Source: Aquincola sp.
GTDB lineage: Bacteria > Pseudomonadota > Gammaproteobacteria > Burkholderiales > Burkholderiaceae_C
Length of the DNA stretch: 56,306 nt
Assembly: GCA_022841885.1 (NCBI GenBank)
Contig: JALHQP010000011.1
Coordinates: 1 to 56,306, forward strand
Direction: 5' to 3'
Shown: piece by piece, positions 21,194 through 30,190 of the stretch
Layout: each line of letters begins with the position of its first letter
How positions within the stretch are numbered: the first letter of the stretch is position 1
Notes under the pieces: generated by a model
Told to the model about the DNA's origin: nothing
The model's database searches: none
The model's input: the letters and a program-made list of their open reading frames with translations, nothing else
Made by a program: the position numbers and the translations under genes

Positions 21194-22086
21194 AGCACGC
21201 GCTCCGCCTGATCATCGAAGTGCGCTTCCACGTCCATCGGCAGCAGCTGGATCGTGGCGCGCAACCCCGGCACCTCGGCCATCAGCGCCTGTTCGACCGA
21301 GCTGCGCAGCGCCGCGGCGCGCTGCAGGGTCCAGCCGGGCGGCATGTGCATGTGCAGGTCGACGAACAGGCGCTGGCCGGCGCGGCGCGTCGACACATGG
21401 TCGAAGCGCAGCGTCGTGGGGTGGGCAAAGCCGGCCAGCACCGCGTCGATCTGCTGCTGCACCGCCGGCTCGACCGCGCGATCCATCAAGCCGTCGGCCG
21501 AGCGCCGCACCAGCGACCAGCCCTCGCGGGCCACGTTGGCGGCCACGGCAATCGCGAGCAGCGGGTCGAGCCAGAGCCAGCCGGTGGCCGCCACGGCGAG
21601 CAGGCCGATCACGACACCCGCCGAGGTCCAGACATCGGTGAACAGGTGGCGCGCGTCGGCCTCCAGCGCGACCGACCGGTGCTCGCGCGCCTTTTTCAGC
21701 ATGCCCCAGGCCAGCACGCCGTTGAGCACGGAACTGAGCACCGACAGCGCCAGCCCGAGGCCCAGGCGCTCGAGCGGCTGCGGCGCCAGCAATCGCCCGA
21801 CAGCGGCCCAGATGATGGCCAGCGCCGCAGCAAAGATCAGCGTGCCCTCGAAGCCGCTCGAGAAGTACTCGGCCTTGTGATGGCCGAAGGGATGGTCCTC
21901 GTCGGGTGGGCGTGCGGCGATGATCACCATCGCCAGCGCGAACATGGCGCCGGCGAGGTTGACCACCGACTCCATCGCGTCGGACAGCAGGCCCACGGAG
22001 CTGGTCAGCCACCAGGCGCCGGTCTTGAGCGCGATCGTCACCAGCGCGACCACGATCGAGAGCTTGAGGTAGGCGCTGACGCCCAT
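21190..22086 (-). CDS. Cation diffusion facilitator (CDF) metal efflux transporter
   Basis: A 298-residue inner-membrane antiporter of the FieF/CzcD family that exports divalent cations such as Zn2+ or Fe2+ in exchange for protons. Six helices occupy residues 1-195. The transport-site residues appear as [14 protein letters not shown] (helix 2, Asp pair) and [13 protein letters not shown] (helix 5, HxxxD). [13 protein letters not shown] lies between helices 2 and 3. The cytosolic C-terminal domain (200-298) has [20 protein letters not shown], the ferredoxin-like metal-binding fold. ATG 22086 starts the first amphipathic helix. The gene lies in a minus-strand run from tyrS to dtd, with dtd coupled by overlap. 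Confidence 0.92.
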   Translation of the reverse strand: MGVSAYLKLSIVVALVTIALKTGAWWLTSSVGLLSDAMESVVNLAGAMFALAMVIIAARPPDEDHPFGHHKAEYFSSGFEGTLIFAAALAIIWAAVGRLLAPQPLERLGLGLALSVLSSVLNGVLAWGMLKKAREHRSVALEADARHLFTDVWTSAGVVIGLLAVAATGWLWLDPLLAIAVAANVAREGWSLVRRSADGLMDRAVEPAVQQQIDAVLAGFAHPTTLRFDHVSTRRAGQRLFVDLHMHMPPGWTLQRAAALRSSVEQALMAEVPGLRATIQLLPMDVEAHFDDQAERVL

Positions 22087-22100
22087 GTCGGTGCCTCGGT

Positions 22101-22739
22101 TCAGCGCGTTCGCGCAGCCCGGTGCTGGACCAGGGCCAGCATCACCAGCATCGACAGGCCGAGCTCGAACCACTCCTCGAAGGCGGTGCGCAACGCCTTC
22201 CACACCAGGGGCACGTCGACGCCGAAGTCGCCGACCACGATGCCGACCGAACGGTCCAGCGTCTTGGCCAGCACCAGCGTCGCCAGGAAGGCCATCAACG
22301 TGACGGCCATCGGGCGGCGCCCGCGCCAACCCTGCCAGACACCGCGCGCATGGCGCAGCACGAGCCAGCCCAGCGCGGCCAGCACCGCCAGCAGCACGCC
22401 GGCCGCCGCGAGCTTGGCGCCGACGCCGGCCGGCCCCGCATACCAGCTCAGCCGCAGCACGCTGGTGCCCGTGAAGTGCCGATGCCAGTCGAGTTCGCGC
22501 ATGCAGAAGGCCAGCATCACGACGCTCGCCGCCGCCACGCTGCGCCGATCGTCGGTGGGACCACAGGCCCACCAGATCGCCGCGGCGCACAGCGCATAGG
22601 TCGCCGCGGTCAGCATCTCCACCGGCCCGGTCTCGCCCATGATCCGCTCCACGTCGGCGGGCGGGAAGGCGAGCCAGGTCCCCAGCGCCGCGAGGGCGCA
22701 GAAGGCCACCACCCAGAATGCCGCGAACGGAGATCGCAT
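22101..22739 (-). CDS. Hypothetical integral membrane protein
   Basis: A 212-residue protein with about six hydrophobic helices, at residues 5-25, 45-60, 67-80, 100-125, 140-160 and 190-205. Between helices 3 and 4 is a conserved-looking polar stretch, MRELDWHRHFTG, and before the last helix RTAFEEWFELG; together they place His, Glu and Asp residues near the membrane surface. I do not recognise the family. ATG 22739 shares one base with the tyrS stop (TGATG), so it is translated with tyrS, and the metal-efflux gene begins 14 bases after its stop. Membership in that run is the only functional hint. Confidence 0.75.
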   Translation of the reverse strand: MRSPFAAFWVVAFCALAALGTWLAFPPADVERIMGETGPVEMLTAATYALCAAAIWWACGPTDDRRSVAAASVVMLAFCMRELDWHRHFTGTSVLRLSWYAGPAGVGAKLAAAGVLLAVLAALGWLVLRHARGVWQGWRGRRPMAVTLMAFLATLVLAKTLDRSVGIVVGDFGVDVPLVWKALRTAFEEWFELGLSMLVMLALVQHRAARTR

Positions 22740-23986
22740 CAGCCGCCCGTCAGCGTCAGGCGCGCGAACTTGCGCTTGCCCACCTGCACGACCACGGTAC
22801 CGGCGTCGACCTTGAGCGCCTTGTCGCTGACCACCGTGCCATCGATGCGCACACCGCCCTGCTCGATCAAACGCATCGCTTCGCTCGTCGACGGCACCAG
22901 ACCGGCTTGCTTCAACAGTGCGCCGATGGCCAGCGGGGCGCCGCCCAGCGTCAGCTCCGAGATCTCGTCGGGGATGCCGCCGCGCGAGCGGTTGACGAAG
23001 TCCTGCTCGGCCGCGTCGGCCGCCGCCGCACTGTGGAAGCGCGCGGTGATCTCCTTGGCCAGCATCACCTTGGCATCCTTCGGGTTGCGGCCCGCCTCGA
23101 CCTCGCTGCGCAGCCTCGCGACCTCGGTCGGCGGCCGCCACGACAGCAGCGCGTAGTACTTCCACATCAGCGTGTCGCTGATCGACAGCAGCTTGGCGAA
23201 CATCGTGTTCGCCGGCTCGGTGATGCCGATGTAGTTGTTCTTCGACTTCGACATCTTCTCGATGCCATCGGTGCCTTCGAGCAGCGGCATCGTCAGGATG
23301 CACTGGGGCTCCTGCCCATGCTCCTGCTGCAGGTGACGCCCCATCAGCAGGTTGAATTTCTGGTCGGTGCCACCGAGCTCGAGGTCGGCCTTCAGCGCCA
23401 CCGAGTCGTAGCCCTGCATCAGCGGGTAGAGGAACTCGTGCACCGAGATCGGCGTGCCGGCGGCAAACCGCCTGGCGAAATCGTCGCGCTCCATCATGCG
23501 CGCCACCGTGTACTTGGCGGCGAGCTGGATCATGCCGCGCGCGCCGAGCGGATCGCTCCACTCGCTGTTGTAGCGGATCTCGGTGCGCGCCGGGTCCAGC
23601 ACCAAGCTGGCCTGCTTGAAGTAGGTCTGGGCGTTGGCCTCGATCTGCTCGCGCGTCAAAGGCGGGCGCGTCGTGTTGCGGCCCGACGGGTCGCCGATCA
23701 TCGAGGTGAAGTCGCCGATCAGAAAGATGACCTGGTGTCCCAGGTTCTGCAGCGCACGCATCTTGTTCAGCACCACGGTGTGGCCGACATGCAGGTCGGG
23801 CGCGGTCGGGTCCAGGCCGAGCTTGATGCGCAGCGGCGCGCCGGTGGCGGCCGAGCGTGCTAGCTTGGCCAGCCATTCGGCCTCGGGCAGCAGTTCGTCG
23901 CAGCCGCGCAGGCTGATCGCGAGGGCCTCCTGCACCGCGTCGGTGATCGGATGGGCGGGCGCAGAGGCTGTCACGTTTGCTGACAT
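22739..23986 (-). CDS. tyrS: Tyrosyl-tRNA synthetase
   Basis: A 415-residue class I aminoacyl-tRNA synthetase that charges tRNA-Tyr. The ATP-binding HIGH motif appears as HVGH in [13 protein letters not shown] and the second signature as KMSKS in [32 protein letters not shown] is the tyrosine-binding region. The C-terminal 60 residues ([20 protein letters not shown]) form the S4 RNA-binding domain. This matches the TyrZ-like subgroup common in betaproteobacteria. ATG 23986 is the only start that gives a family-like N-terminus. It is divergent from the M23 peptidase gene, the usual arrangement in Burkholderiales. Confidence 0.97.
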   Translation of the reverse strand: MSANVTASAPAHPITDAVQEALAISLRGCDELLPEAEWLAKLARSAATGAPLRIKLGLDPTAPDLHVGHTVVLNKMRALQNLGHQVIFLIGDFTSMIGDPSGRNTTRPPLTREQIEANAQTYFKQASLVLDPARTEIRYNSEWSDPLGARGMIQLAAKYTVARMMERDDFARRFAAGTPISVHEFLYPLMQGYDSVALKADLELGGTDQKFNLLMGRHLQQEHGQEPQCILTMPLLEGTDGIEKMSKSKNNYIGITEPANTMFAKLLSISDTLMWKYYALLSWRPPTEVARLRSEVEAGRNPKDAKVMLAKEITARFHSAAAADAAEQDFVNRSRGGIPDEISELTLGGAPLAIGALLKQAGLVPSTSEAMRLIEQGGVRIDGTVVSDKALKVDAGTVVVQVGKRKFARLTLTGG

Positions 23987-24039
23987 GGTGAGTCGGGTCG
24001 GCGGGGGTAAGTCACGGGCCGGATCCCGGTTCCGGTCGA

Positions 24040-24045
24040 TAAAAT
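24040..24045 (+). promoter_or_regulatory. -10 box for the peptidase-anmK operon
   Basis: TAAAAT, 5 of 6 to consensus, stands out in the GC-rich 101-base gap between tyrS and the peptidase gene, 42 bases before its GTG. No clear -35 is seen. Confidence 0.35.
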
Positions 24046-24087
24046 GGTGGGGCGGTCGCAGTGCAGCCGCGTTGAGACCTTCGAGCC

Positions 24088-25542
24088 GTGGCAGCGAAGG
24101 CGCCGATCTTAAAGGTGCCCGCCACGGCAGACCTCTGGGCCCTGGCGCCCCTCGATCTGAAAGCAACACCGTTGGGCACCCTGGCGCAGACCGCCATCGA
24201 TCTTCGAAACCTGCTGCTGCAGCACCGCCGAGCGGTGCTTGGCAGCGTTCTGGCCGTGACGACGGGCTTCGGCGTGGCAGCCTTCGCGGTGGCCCCGCTG
24301 GCGCCGGACGCGGCCGCGCTGCCGCGGCGGCTGGTCACCGAGCTGGTCCAGCCCGAACCCGTCGAGCCCCAGCTCGAAGCGCTGGCTGCGCACGCGATCG
24401 ATCTCTACCGCACCGAGCAGACGCGCGCCGGCGACACGCCCGATGCGCTGTTCAAGCGCCTGGGCGTCGCCGACAGCTATGCCGCCGCCTTCCTGCGCAG
24501 CGACCCGGTCGCCCGGCGCCTGCTCGACGGCCGGGCCGGGCGCATCGTGCAGGTGCGCACGCGCGAGGACGGCAGCCTGCTCGAACTGATAGGGCGCATG
24601 CCGGCGCAGCGCGCCGAACAGATCGGCACCCACTTCACCCGCATTTCCGTGGTGCGCGACCTGCAGGACCGGCTGACAGCAAGCGAGGCCAGTGCCGAAC
24701 TCGCGGCCCAGCTGCGCCTGGCCAGCGGCACGATCCACAGTTCGCTGTTTGCAGCCAGCGACGAAGCGCGCATCCCGGACGCGATCGCGATCCAGGTGGC
24801 CGAGATCTTCGCAGTCGACATCGACATGCATCGGGAGCTGCGGCGCGGCGACACCTTCGCGCTGGTCTACGAGGCGCTGACCGCCGACGGCGAACCGATC
24901 GGCTGGAACCAGGGCACCGGCCGCGTGCTGGCCGCCGAGTTCGTCAACGCCGGCCGCACGCACCAGGCGGTCTGGTATCGCGGTGCCGACGGCCGCGGCG
25001 CGTACTTCGACCTCGCCGGCGCGAGCAAGAAGCGCGCGTTCCTGACCAGCCCGATGGAGTTCTCGCGCGTGAGCTCGGGTTTCGCGATGCGCTTCCACCC
25101 GATCGCCAAGACGTGGCGCCGGCACCTCGGTGTCGACTACGCGGCGCCGACGGGCACGCCGGTGCGGGTGGTCGGCGATGGCACGGTCGACTTCGCGGGC
25201 TGGCAGAACGGCTACGGCAACGTGGTCGAAGTCAGACACAACAACCAGCGTGCAACGCTCTACGCGCACCTGTCGCGCATCGACGTCAAGAAGGGCCAGC
25301 GCCTCGAACAGGGCGATCGCATCGGCGCGGTGGGCTCCACCGGCTGGTCGACCGGGCCGCACCTGCACTTCGAATTCCGCGTCAACGGCCAGCACCAGGA
25401 CCCGCTGCGCGTGGCCAAGGCCAGCGAGACGATGACGCTGCCGCCCTCGGCCAAACCGGAGTTCGACGCGCTCGCGCGAGCGATGCAGACGCAGCTCGAC
25501 GTGGCCGACACCCTGGCCGGCGCCAGCGGGCGCACCGAATAG
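24088..25542 (+). CDS. M23-family cell-wall peptidase, membrane-anchored
   Basis: A 484-residue protein. One membrane anchor lies at about 48-72 ([20 protein letters not shown]), leaving the rest in the periplasm. Residues 85-310 form the helical and OapA/Csd3-like N-terminal domains. The LytM (M23) zinc peptidase domain occupies 320-440. Zinc ligands are visible as His346 and Asp350 in [11 protein letters not shown] and His427 in PHLHFEF; His425 is the catalytic partner. All residues for peptidoglycan endopeptidase activity are present, so it likely cuts peptide cross-links during growth. GTG 24088 is the start. anmK, a muropeptide-recycling gene, begins 4 bases after the stop, so synthesis and turnover of wall fragments share one message. 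Confidence 0.92.
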   Translation: MAAKAPILKVPATADLWALAPLDLKATPLGTLAQTAIDLRNLLLQHRRAVLGSVLAVTTGFGVAAFAVAPLAPDAAALPRRLVTELVQPEPVEPQLEALAAHAIDLYRTEQTRAGDTPDALFKRLGVADSYAAAFLRSDPVARRLLDGRAGRIVQVRTREDGSLLELIGRMPAQRAEQIGTHFTRISVVRDLQDRLTASEASAELAAQLRLASGTIHSSLFAASDEARIPDAIAIQVAEIFAVDIDMHRELRRGDTFALVYEALTADGEPIGWNQGTGRVLAAEFVNAGRTHQAVWYRGADGRGAYFDLAGASKKRAFLTSPMEFSRVSSGFAMRFHPIAKTWRRHLGVDYAAPTGTPVRVVGDGTVDFAGWQNGYGNVVEVRHNNQRATLYAHLSRIDVKKGQRLEQGDRIGAVGSTGWSTGPHLHFEFRVNGQHQDPLRVAKASETMTLPPSAKPEFDALARAMQTQLDVADTLAGASGRTE

Positions 25543-25546
25543 CTCC

Positions 25547-26659
25547 GTGAGCCTGTACATCGGCCTCATGTCGGGCACCTCGCTCGATGGGGTCGACGGA
25601 GTGCTGACCGCCTTCGACGCCGATGGCGGCTTGCAGCTCAAGGGCCACCATCACGAGCCCTTCGGCGACGCGCTGCGCTCCGAGCTGTTGGCGCTGAATG
25701 CGGCGGGCGACAACGAACTGCACCGCGCCGCGCTCGCCGCCAATGCCGTCGCACGCACCTATGCCTCGGTCGTAACGACGCTGCTGTACGAGTCGAGCAC
25801 GGCCGCGCGCGACGTGCGCGCCCTCGGCGCCCATGGCCAGACCGTGCGCCACCGGCCGGGCGAATTCGACGGCACGGGCTACACCTGCCAGTTGCTCAAT
25901 GGTGCGCTGCTGGCCGAGTCCACCGGCATCGACGTGGTGTGCGACCTGCGCAGCCGCGACGTGGCGGCCGGCGGCCAGGGCGCCCCGCTCGCGCCGGCCT
26001 TCCATGCGGGTGTGTTCGGCCACACCAGCGAAGCGCGCGCCGTGCTCAACCTGGGTGGCATCGCCAACCTGACCCTGCTCGAACCGGGCCAGCCTGTGAT
26101 CGGCTTCGACAGCGGGCCGGCCAATGCGCTGATGGACGCCTGGTGCCTGCGCCATCGCGGCGAGGCCTTCGACGCCGATGGCACCTGGGCAGCCAGTGGC
26201 CGGGTGCAGCCCGAGCTGCTGGCGGCCCTGCTGTCCGAACCCTACTTCGCGCTGCTGCCGCCCAAGAGCACCGGCCGCGATCTGTTTCACATGGACTGGC
26301 TCGATGCGCACCTCGCCGGCCTGAGCCAGCCGGTGGCGGCCGCCGACGTGCAGGCGACCCTGGCGATGTTGACCGTAGAGTCGGTGGCGCGGGAACTCGA
26401 CCGCCATGCCCCCGCCGTCCGGGCCTTGTTCGTCTGCGGTGGCGGCGCCCGCAACATGCACCTGCTGCGGCAGCTGGCCGCCCGGCTGCCCCAGGCGCGG
26501 GTATCGACGACGGCCGAACTCGGTCTGCCGGTCGACCAGGTCGAGGCCGCAGCCTTCGCATGGCTGGCCCGTCGCTTCGTCGAGCGCCGCAGCGGCAACC
26601 TGCCCGAGGTCACCGGCGCACGTGGGCTGCGCCAGTTGGGCGCTCTCTATCCCGCATAA
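25547..26659 (+). CDS. anmK: Anhydro-N-acetylmuramic acid kinase
   Basis: A 370-residue cytosolic kinase of the ASKHA fold. It opens the 1,6-anhydro ring of anhydro-MurNAc from recycled peptidoglycan and phosphorylates it. Family motifs are LYIGLMSGTSLDGVD at the N-terminus (ATP phosphate-binding), LGAHGQTVRHRP, LNLGGIANLT, GFDSGPANALMDAW with the catalytic Asp, and VCGGGARNMHLL for nucleotide binding. The start is GTG 25547, set by the conserved N-terminus. It follows the M23 peptidase by 4 bases. A perfect 13-bp hairpin ends the operon. Confidence 0.96.
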   Translation: MSLYIGLMSGTSLDGVDGVLTAFDADGGLQLKGHHHEPFGDALRSELLALNAAGDNELHRAALAANAVARTYASVVTTLLYESSTAARDVRALGAHGQTVRHRPGEFDGTGYTCQLLNGALLAESTGIDVVCDLRSRDVAAGGQGAPLAPAFHAGVFGHTSEARAVLNLGGIANLTLLEPGQPVIGFDSGPANALMDAWCLRHRGEAFDADGTWAASGRVQPELLAALLSEPYFALLPPKSTGRDLFHMDWLDAHLAGLSQPVAAADVQATLAMLTVESVARELDRHAPAVRALFVCGGGARNMHLLRQLAARLPQARVSTTAELGLPVDQVEAAAFAWLARRFVERRSGNLPEVTGARGLRQLGALYPA

Positions 26660-26660
26660 G

Positions 26661-26690
26661 AACGAAGGCCGCCTTCCGGCGGCCTTCGTT
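26661..26690. terminator. Bidirectional terminator between anmK and erpA
   Basis: AACGAAGGCCGCC (26661-26673) and GGCGGCCTTCGTT (26678-26690) form a perfect 13-bp stem with a TTCC tetraloop. It lies 2 bases after the anmK stop and 18 bases past the end of the convergent erpA. Confidence 0.92.
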
Positions 26691-26708
26691 GAAGTCGAGA
26701 AGCCCCGA

Positions 26709-27083
26709 CTACGCCGAGAAGCTCGATCCGCAACCGCAGGTCGTCGTCGCGTTCGGGTTCTTGATCACGAACTGGGCGCCCTGCAGGTCTTCCTTGTAGT
26801 CGATCTCGGCGCCGACCAGGTACTGCAGGCTCATCGCGTCGATCAACAGGGTGACGCCATTCTTGGTCATCGGCGTGTCGTCCTCGTTGACGACCTCGTC
26901 GAAGGTGAATCCGTACTGGAAGCCCGAGCAACCCCCGCCCTGGACGAAGACACGTAGCTTGAGCTCCGGATTGCCTTCCTCGTCGACCAGCTGCTTGACC
27001 TTGTCGGCCGCGCTGTCGGTGAAGACCAGTGGGGGTGGCAGCTCGTCGGTCGACGGGACAAGAGGTTCGGCAACGGCGTTCAT
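26709..27083 (-). CDS. erpA: Iron-sulfur cluster insertion protein ErpA
   Basis: A 124-residue A-type carrier that passes 4Fe-4S clusters to apo-enzymes, including those of isoprenoid synthesis. The three cluster-binding cysteines are visible: one in [13 protein letters not shown] and two in the C-terminal CGCGSSFSA. The N-terminal tail of about 15 residues ([15 protein letters not shown]) is typical of betaproteobacterial ErpA. It follows the bactofilin gene on the same strand with a 22-base gap. Confidence 0.96.
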   Translation of the reverse strand: MNAVAEPLVPSTDELPPPLVFTDSAADKVKQLVDEEGNPELKLRVFVQGGGCSGFQYGFTFDEVVNEDDTPMTKNGVTLLIDAMSLQYLVGAEIDYKEDLQGAQFVIKNPNATTTCGCGSSFSA

Positions 27084-27105
27084 GGCGGGTTTCCTGGTGT
27101 CTGTG

Positions 27106-27507
27106 TCAGAGGCGGCTCGAGGCTGCCAGCTTCAGCGCGGGCCGTTCTTCGCTCGGCTTGATCGTGCGCACTTCGCCGTCAATGGCCGCGCCTTGGTGCA
27201 TCTCGATCGTGCCGTACCGCACGTCGCCCTCGATGCGGGCCTTGGGTTGCAACTCGAGCAGCTCGTCGCACTCGACCGGACCGATCACGGTACCGTTGAT
27301 GATCACATGGCCGCCCTTGACCTTGCCCACGACCCGGGCTTTCTCGCTGATCACGAGCAGATTGCGCGCCTCGCCGACCGCCACCACATCGCCGTGAACC
27401 TCGCCGTCGATGCGCAGGCCCTCTTCATAGCGGACCTCGCCATGCACTACGGTGCCCTCGCCGATCAGGCTGCGAATGGGGGGCTGCTTCTTCGCGACGG
27501 ACCACAT
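27106..27507 (-). CDS. Bactofilin family cytoskeletal protein
   Basis: A 133-residue protein dominated by one right-handed beta-helix domain at about 12-115. It is recognisable from the regular short strands [51 protein letters not shown] and [14 protein letters not shown], each turn carrying Gly and a hydrophobic face. Bactofilins polymerise without nucleotide into filaments that position wall enzymes, and several have M23-peptidase partners; an M23 gene lies 1.6 kb away on the other strand. ATG 27507 is preceded by AGGAG; the in-frame opening at 27558 adds no homologous sequence. It is 13 bases downstream of the coiled-coil membrane gene, so they are likely co-transcribed. Confidence 0.9.
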   Translation of the reverse strand: MWSVAKKQPPIRSLIGEGTVVHGEVRYEEGLRIDGEVHGDVVAVGEARNLLVISEKARVVGKVKGGHVIINGTVIGPVECDELLELQPKARIEGDVRYGTIEMHQGAAIDGEVRTIKPSEERPALKLAASSRL

Positions 27508-27520
27508 GAGCGGTCTCCTT

Positions 27521-28228
27521 TCACAATTTGACGGTCTGGCTGGCGCGTACTCCGCCACTGCTGTCGAGCACCCGGACCTGAACCGTTTTTACCACGGCAG
27601 GCAGCGGGTGGTCGATCAGACCTTCGACGCGCGCGTACTGCTTCACTGAGATGGCCCGCGGACCACCCTCGGGCGAGAAGGTCCAGGGCTTGCCGTCGAG
27701 CGTGCCGGCGAGCTGCAACTCGTAGCGACCCTTGAACTCGGCCGGCGACTTGCCGCTTTGCATCACCAGCAGCTGGTAGCGCAGCTGCCCTGGCTGCAGT
27801 TCCTCGGCCTGCAGTGCCCGCACGGCGAGGCCCCCACCCGAGGTCGGCAACAGTCGCTCGAAGAAACCGAGGTCGGCCTTCAGCGCCAGCACCTCGGCTT
27901 CGGCCTGGCGCAGTTGCTGGTTCAGCCGGTCCTGCGTCGCCCGCTCGGCCTTGAGCAGGCTGTCGGCGGTGTTGGCGATCGACTGGGCGCGCTCGCGTTC
28001 CTCACGCAGCGTCTTGAGCTCGTCGCGCAACTGCGCCAACTCTTCCTTGGCTCCGCGCTCCAGGCCGGCAATCTCCTTGCCGAACTCGAAGGCCCACAGC
28101 GCCAGCGCGGCCGAAAACCCGAAGGCCACCGCCAGCACCACCCAGCGCAGCGGCCAAGGCAGGTGGCTGCGCACGATCATGCGCGGGGCGCTGATCGACA
28201 GGCGGCGGCGGAGCAGTTTCCAGCGCAT
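27521..28228 (-). CDS. Conserved membrane-anchored coiled-coil protein (DUF6776-like)
   Basis: A 235-residue bitopic protein. The N-terminus is basic (RWKLLRRRLSISAPRM), followed by one membrane helix at about 27-46 (LRWVVLAVAFGFSAALALWA). A long coiled coil at 52-110 (KEELAQLRDELKTLREERER, then LNQQLRQAEAEVLALKADL) leads to a periplasmic beta-rich domain at 115-235. It resembles a protein widespread in Burkholderiales beside bactofilin and erpA; I assign the DUF number from memory and with modest certainty. ATG 28228 gives the canonical start. The gene order suggests it links bactofilin filaments to the periplasm, which is inference. The rpsI terminator lies just upstream. Confidence 0.8.
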   Translation of the reverse strand: MRWKLLRRRLSISAPRMIVRSHLPWPLRWVVLAVAFGFSAALALWAFEFGKEIAGLERGAKEELAQLRDELKTLREERERAQSIANTADSLLKAERATQDRLNQQLRQAEAEVLALKADLGFFERLLPTSGGGLAVRALQAEELQPGQLRYQLLVMQSGKSPAEFKGRYELQLAGTLDGKPWTFSPEGGPRAISVKQYARVEGLIDHPLPAVVKTVQVRVLDSSGGVRASQTVKL

Positions 28229-28245
28229 CGGATCCTTGAAACGAA

Positions 28246-28269
28246 CGAGGCCGCAATCTTGCGGCCTCG
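28246..28269 (-). terminator. Rho-independent terminator after rplM-rpsI
   Basis: A 10-bp stem, CGAGGCCGCA (28246-28255) with TGCGGCCTCG (28260-28269), and a 4-base loop, lying 27 bases after the rpsI stop. Read on the minus strand it is followed by a short T-rich stretch. Confidence 0.8.
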
Positions 28270-28295
28270 GATCGACTTTGCGTGTAGCGAAAGGT

Positions 28296-28688
28296 TCAGC
28301 GCTTGCTGAACTGCTTGCGCCGGCGCGCGCCGTGCAGACCGACCTTCTTGCGCTCGACCTCGCGCGCGTCACGCGTCACGAAACCGGCCTGACTCAGGCT
28401 GGGCTTGAGCGCCGCGTCGCAGTCGATCAGCGCACGGGTAATGCCGTGGCGCACCGCGCCGGCCTGGCCGGACTCGCCGCCACCGTGCACGTTGACCTTG
28501 ATGTCGAAGGCCGCGTCGTTGTTCGTCAGCAGCAGGGGCTGTTTGACGACCATGATCGAGGTCTGGCGGCCGAAGTACTGCTCTACCGACTTGCCATTGA
28601 CCAGAATCTGGCCGCTGCCCTTCTTGATGAACACACGTGCCACCGACGACTTGCGGCGGCCCGTGCCGTAGTTCCAATTGCCGATCAT
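28296..28688 (-). CDS. rpsI: 30S ribosomal protein S9
   Basis: A 130-residue small-subunit protein, exactly the usual length. [19 protein letters not shown] at the start and the basic tail [12 protein letters not shown] are diagnostic; the C-terminal SKR reaches into the ribosomal P site. It lies 9 bases after rplM on the same strand, the conserved L13-S9 operon. Confidence 0.98.
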   Translation of the reverse strand: MIGNWNYGTGRRKSSVARVFIKKGSGQILVNGKSVEQYFGRQTSIMVVKQPLLLTNNDAAFDIKVNVHGGGESGQAGAVRHGITRALIDCDAALKPSLSQAGFVTRDAREVERKKVGLHGARRRKQFSKR

Positions 28689-28697
28689 CGTCGCTCC

Positions 28698-29126
28698 TTA
28701 GATCGCCAGCGGCTTGGGTTGCTGGGCCGTGTGGGGGTGCGACGCGCCGGCGTACACCTTCAGCTTCTTCACCATCGCGTAGCCGAGCGGGCCCTTGGGC
28801 AGCATGCCCTTGACCGCCTTCTCCAGGGCGCGCCCCGGATGCTTGGCTTGCATGTCCTTGAACTTGGTGGCGTAGATGCCGCCCGGATGGCCCGAGTGGC
28901 GGTAGTACACCTTGTCTTCGGCCTTGTTGCCGGTGACGCGGATCTTGTCGGCGTTGACGACGATGATGAAATCGCCGGTATCGACGTGAGGCGTGTAGAT
29001 GGCCTTGTGCTTGCCGCGCAAACGGAGTGCCACTTCGCTGGCGACACGTCCGAGCACCTTGTCGGTGGCATCAAGCACAAACCATTCATGCTTCACTTCG
29101 GCCGGCTTGGCGCTGAAGGTCTTCAT
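28698..29126 (-). CDS. rplM: 50S ribosomal protein L13
   Basis: A 142-residue large-subunit protein needed early in 50S assembly. It is identified by [19 protein letters not shown] at the start, [17 protein letters not shown], the [12 protein letters not shown] strand and [15 protein letters not shown]. It is first gene of the rplM-rpsI operon. In E. coli L13 represses its own operon through the leader; here about 130 bases of leader separate the best -10 box from the start. Confidence 0.98.
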   Translation of the reverse strand: MKTFSAKPAEVKHEWFVLDATDKVLGRVASEVALRLRGKHKAIYTPHVDTGDFIIVVNADKIRVTGNKAEDKVYYRHSGHPGGIYATKFKDMQAKHPGRALEKAVKGMLPKGPLGYAMVKKLKVYAGASHPHTAQQPKPLAI

Positions 29127-29257
29127 GAGGGTCTTTCGACGTTGGTTGTCAGGCGGCTCAAGGCTTTCGGGAACCGTTCCCGCAAGCCTCCCGAGGCGCC
29201 GCTTATGGGGTGTCGCGGCCTCTCAGGCTCTTCCCGCCGCCGGCAGGAAAGCCAAAG

Positions 29258-29263
29258 ATTGTA
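29258..29263 (-). promoter_or_regulatory. -10 box of the rplM-rpsI operon
   Basis: TACAAT on the minus strand, 5 of 6 to consensus, in the 243-base gap between rplM and the divergent acetyltransferase gene. The -35 region is weak. The same gap has TTAGTATAGG at 29341-29350, a possible -10 region for the rightward gene. Confidence 0.4.
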
Positions 29264-29369
29264 GCCGATCGGTTCTGCGCGCCGTGCCGCCAGGCGGCCG
29301 GCCTTGGAGAGGTTCACTCATCAGCGGCACGCTGGTTCGGTTAGTATAGGGTAAACCCGAATCCAATCC

Positions 29370-30047
29370 ATGCCCTCGACCCTCGACCGCACCACCTCCC
29401 CCGTGGAAGCGCCAAAGCCCGGCACGATGCTGCATTGGGTGCCGGTGAGGTCGCTCGCCGAACGGCACCGACCGCGCATCTTGGCCCACCTGCTCGCATT
29501 GCCGCCACACGACCGGTATCTGCGCTTCGGCTACGCCGCATCAGACGCGCAGATCGCGCGCTATGCCGAACTGATCGACTTCGGCCGCGACGAGGTGTTC
29601 GGCATCTTCAACCGCAGGTTGGAACTGATCGCCCAGGCCCATCTCGCCGGCCTGCCGGACCGTCGAGAGGCGGAGTTCGGCGTCTCTGTCCTACCGCATG
29701 CCCGCGGACGAGGCTATGGCGGGCGTCTGTTCGACCATGCCGTATTGCACGCACGCAACCGCGGTGTCGACATCTTGCTGGTGCATTTGCTGGCCGAGAA
29801 CACGGCGATGCTCAAGATCGCCCGCAACGCAGGCGCCACGGTTGAGCGCGACGGCGGTGAGGCGCTTGCTCGCTTGCGGCTGCCGCCGGAGGATTTGCGA
29901 TCCCGATTCGATGCGCTGGTGGAGGACGGCGTGGCCGAGATCGACTACCACCTCAAGATGCAGGCGCGCCGCGTTGCCGACGCGCTAGACGTGATCGACG
30001 AGGTCAAGACACAGCTCAAGGACCTGCGCTCAACGACACCGGAGTAG
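29370..30047 (+). CDS. GNAT-family N-acetyltransferase
   Basis: A 225-residue protein with a GCN5-related acetyltransferase domain at about 20-165. The acetyl-CoA pyrophosphate loop is visible as ARGRGYGGRLFDHAV (R-x-x-G-x-G), preceded by the strand AEFGVSVLPH and followed by VDILLVHLLAENTAMLKIAR, the usual beta5-alpha4 region. A C-terminal extension of about 55 residues (LRSRFDALVEDGVAEIDYHL to the end) is helical and charged, beyond the normal domain. It stands alone. The acetylated substrate is unknown; protein or small-molecule acceptors are both possible. Confidence 0.85.
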   Translation: MPSTLDRTTSPVEAPKPGTMLHWVPVRSLAERHRPRILAHLLALPPHDRYLRFGYAASDAQIARYAELIDFGRDEVFGIFNRRLELIAQAHLAGLPDRREAEFGVSVLPHARGRGYGGRLFDHAVLHARNRGVDILLVHLLAENTAMLKIARNAGATVERDGGEALARLRLPPEDLRSRFDALVEDGVAEIDYHLKMQARRVADALDVIDEVKTQLKDLRSTTPE

Positions 30048-30190
30048 CGCCTCGTTGGCCGCGACCGCGGCCCCTGCCTCGGGGGTTGGTGCCCCTCCAG
30101 TGGCCGGTCGCCAGCAGTTAACATGCAGGCACTTGAAACCAATTGTCGCGGCGGCTGTCCCGCGCTGGCGGCACCGCCTGCTGCACCCCA

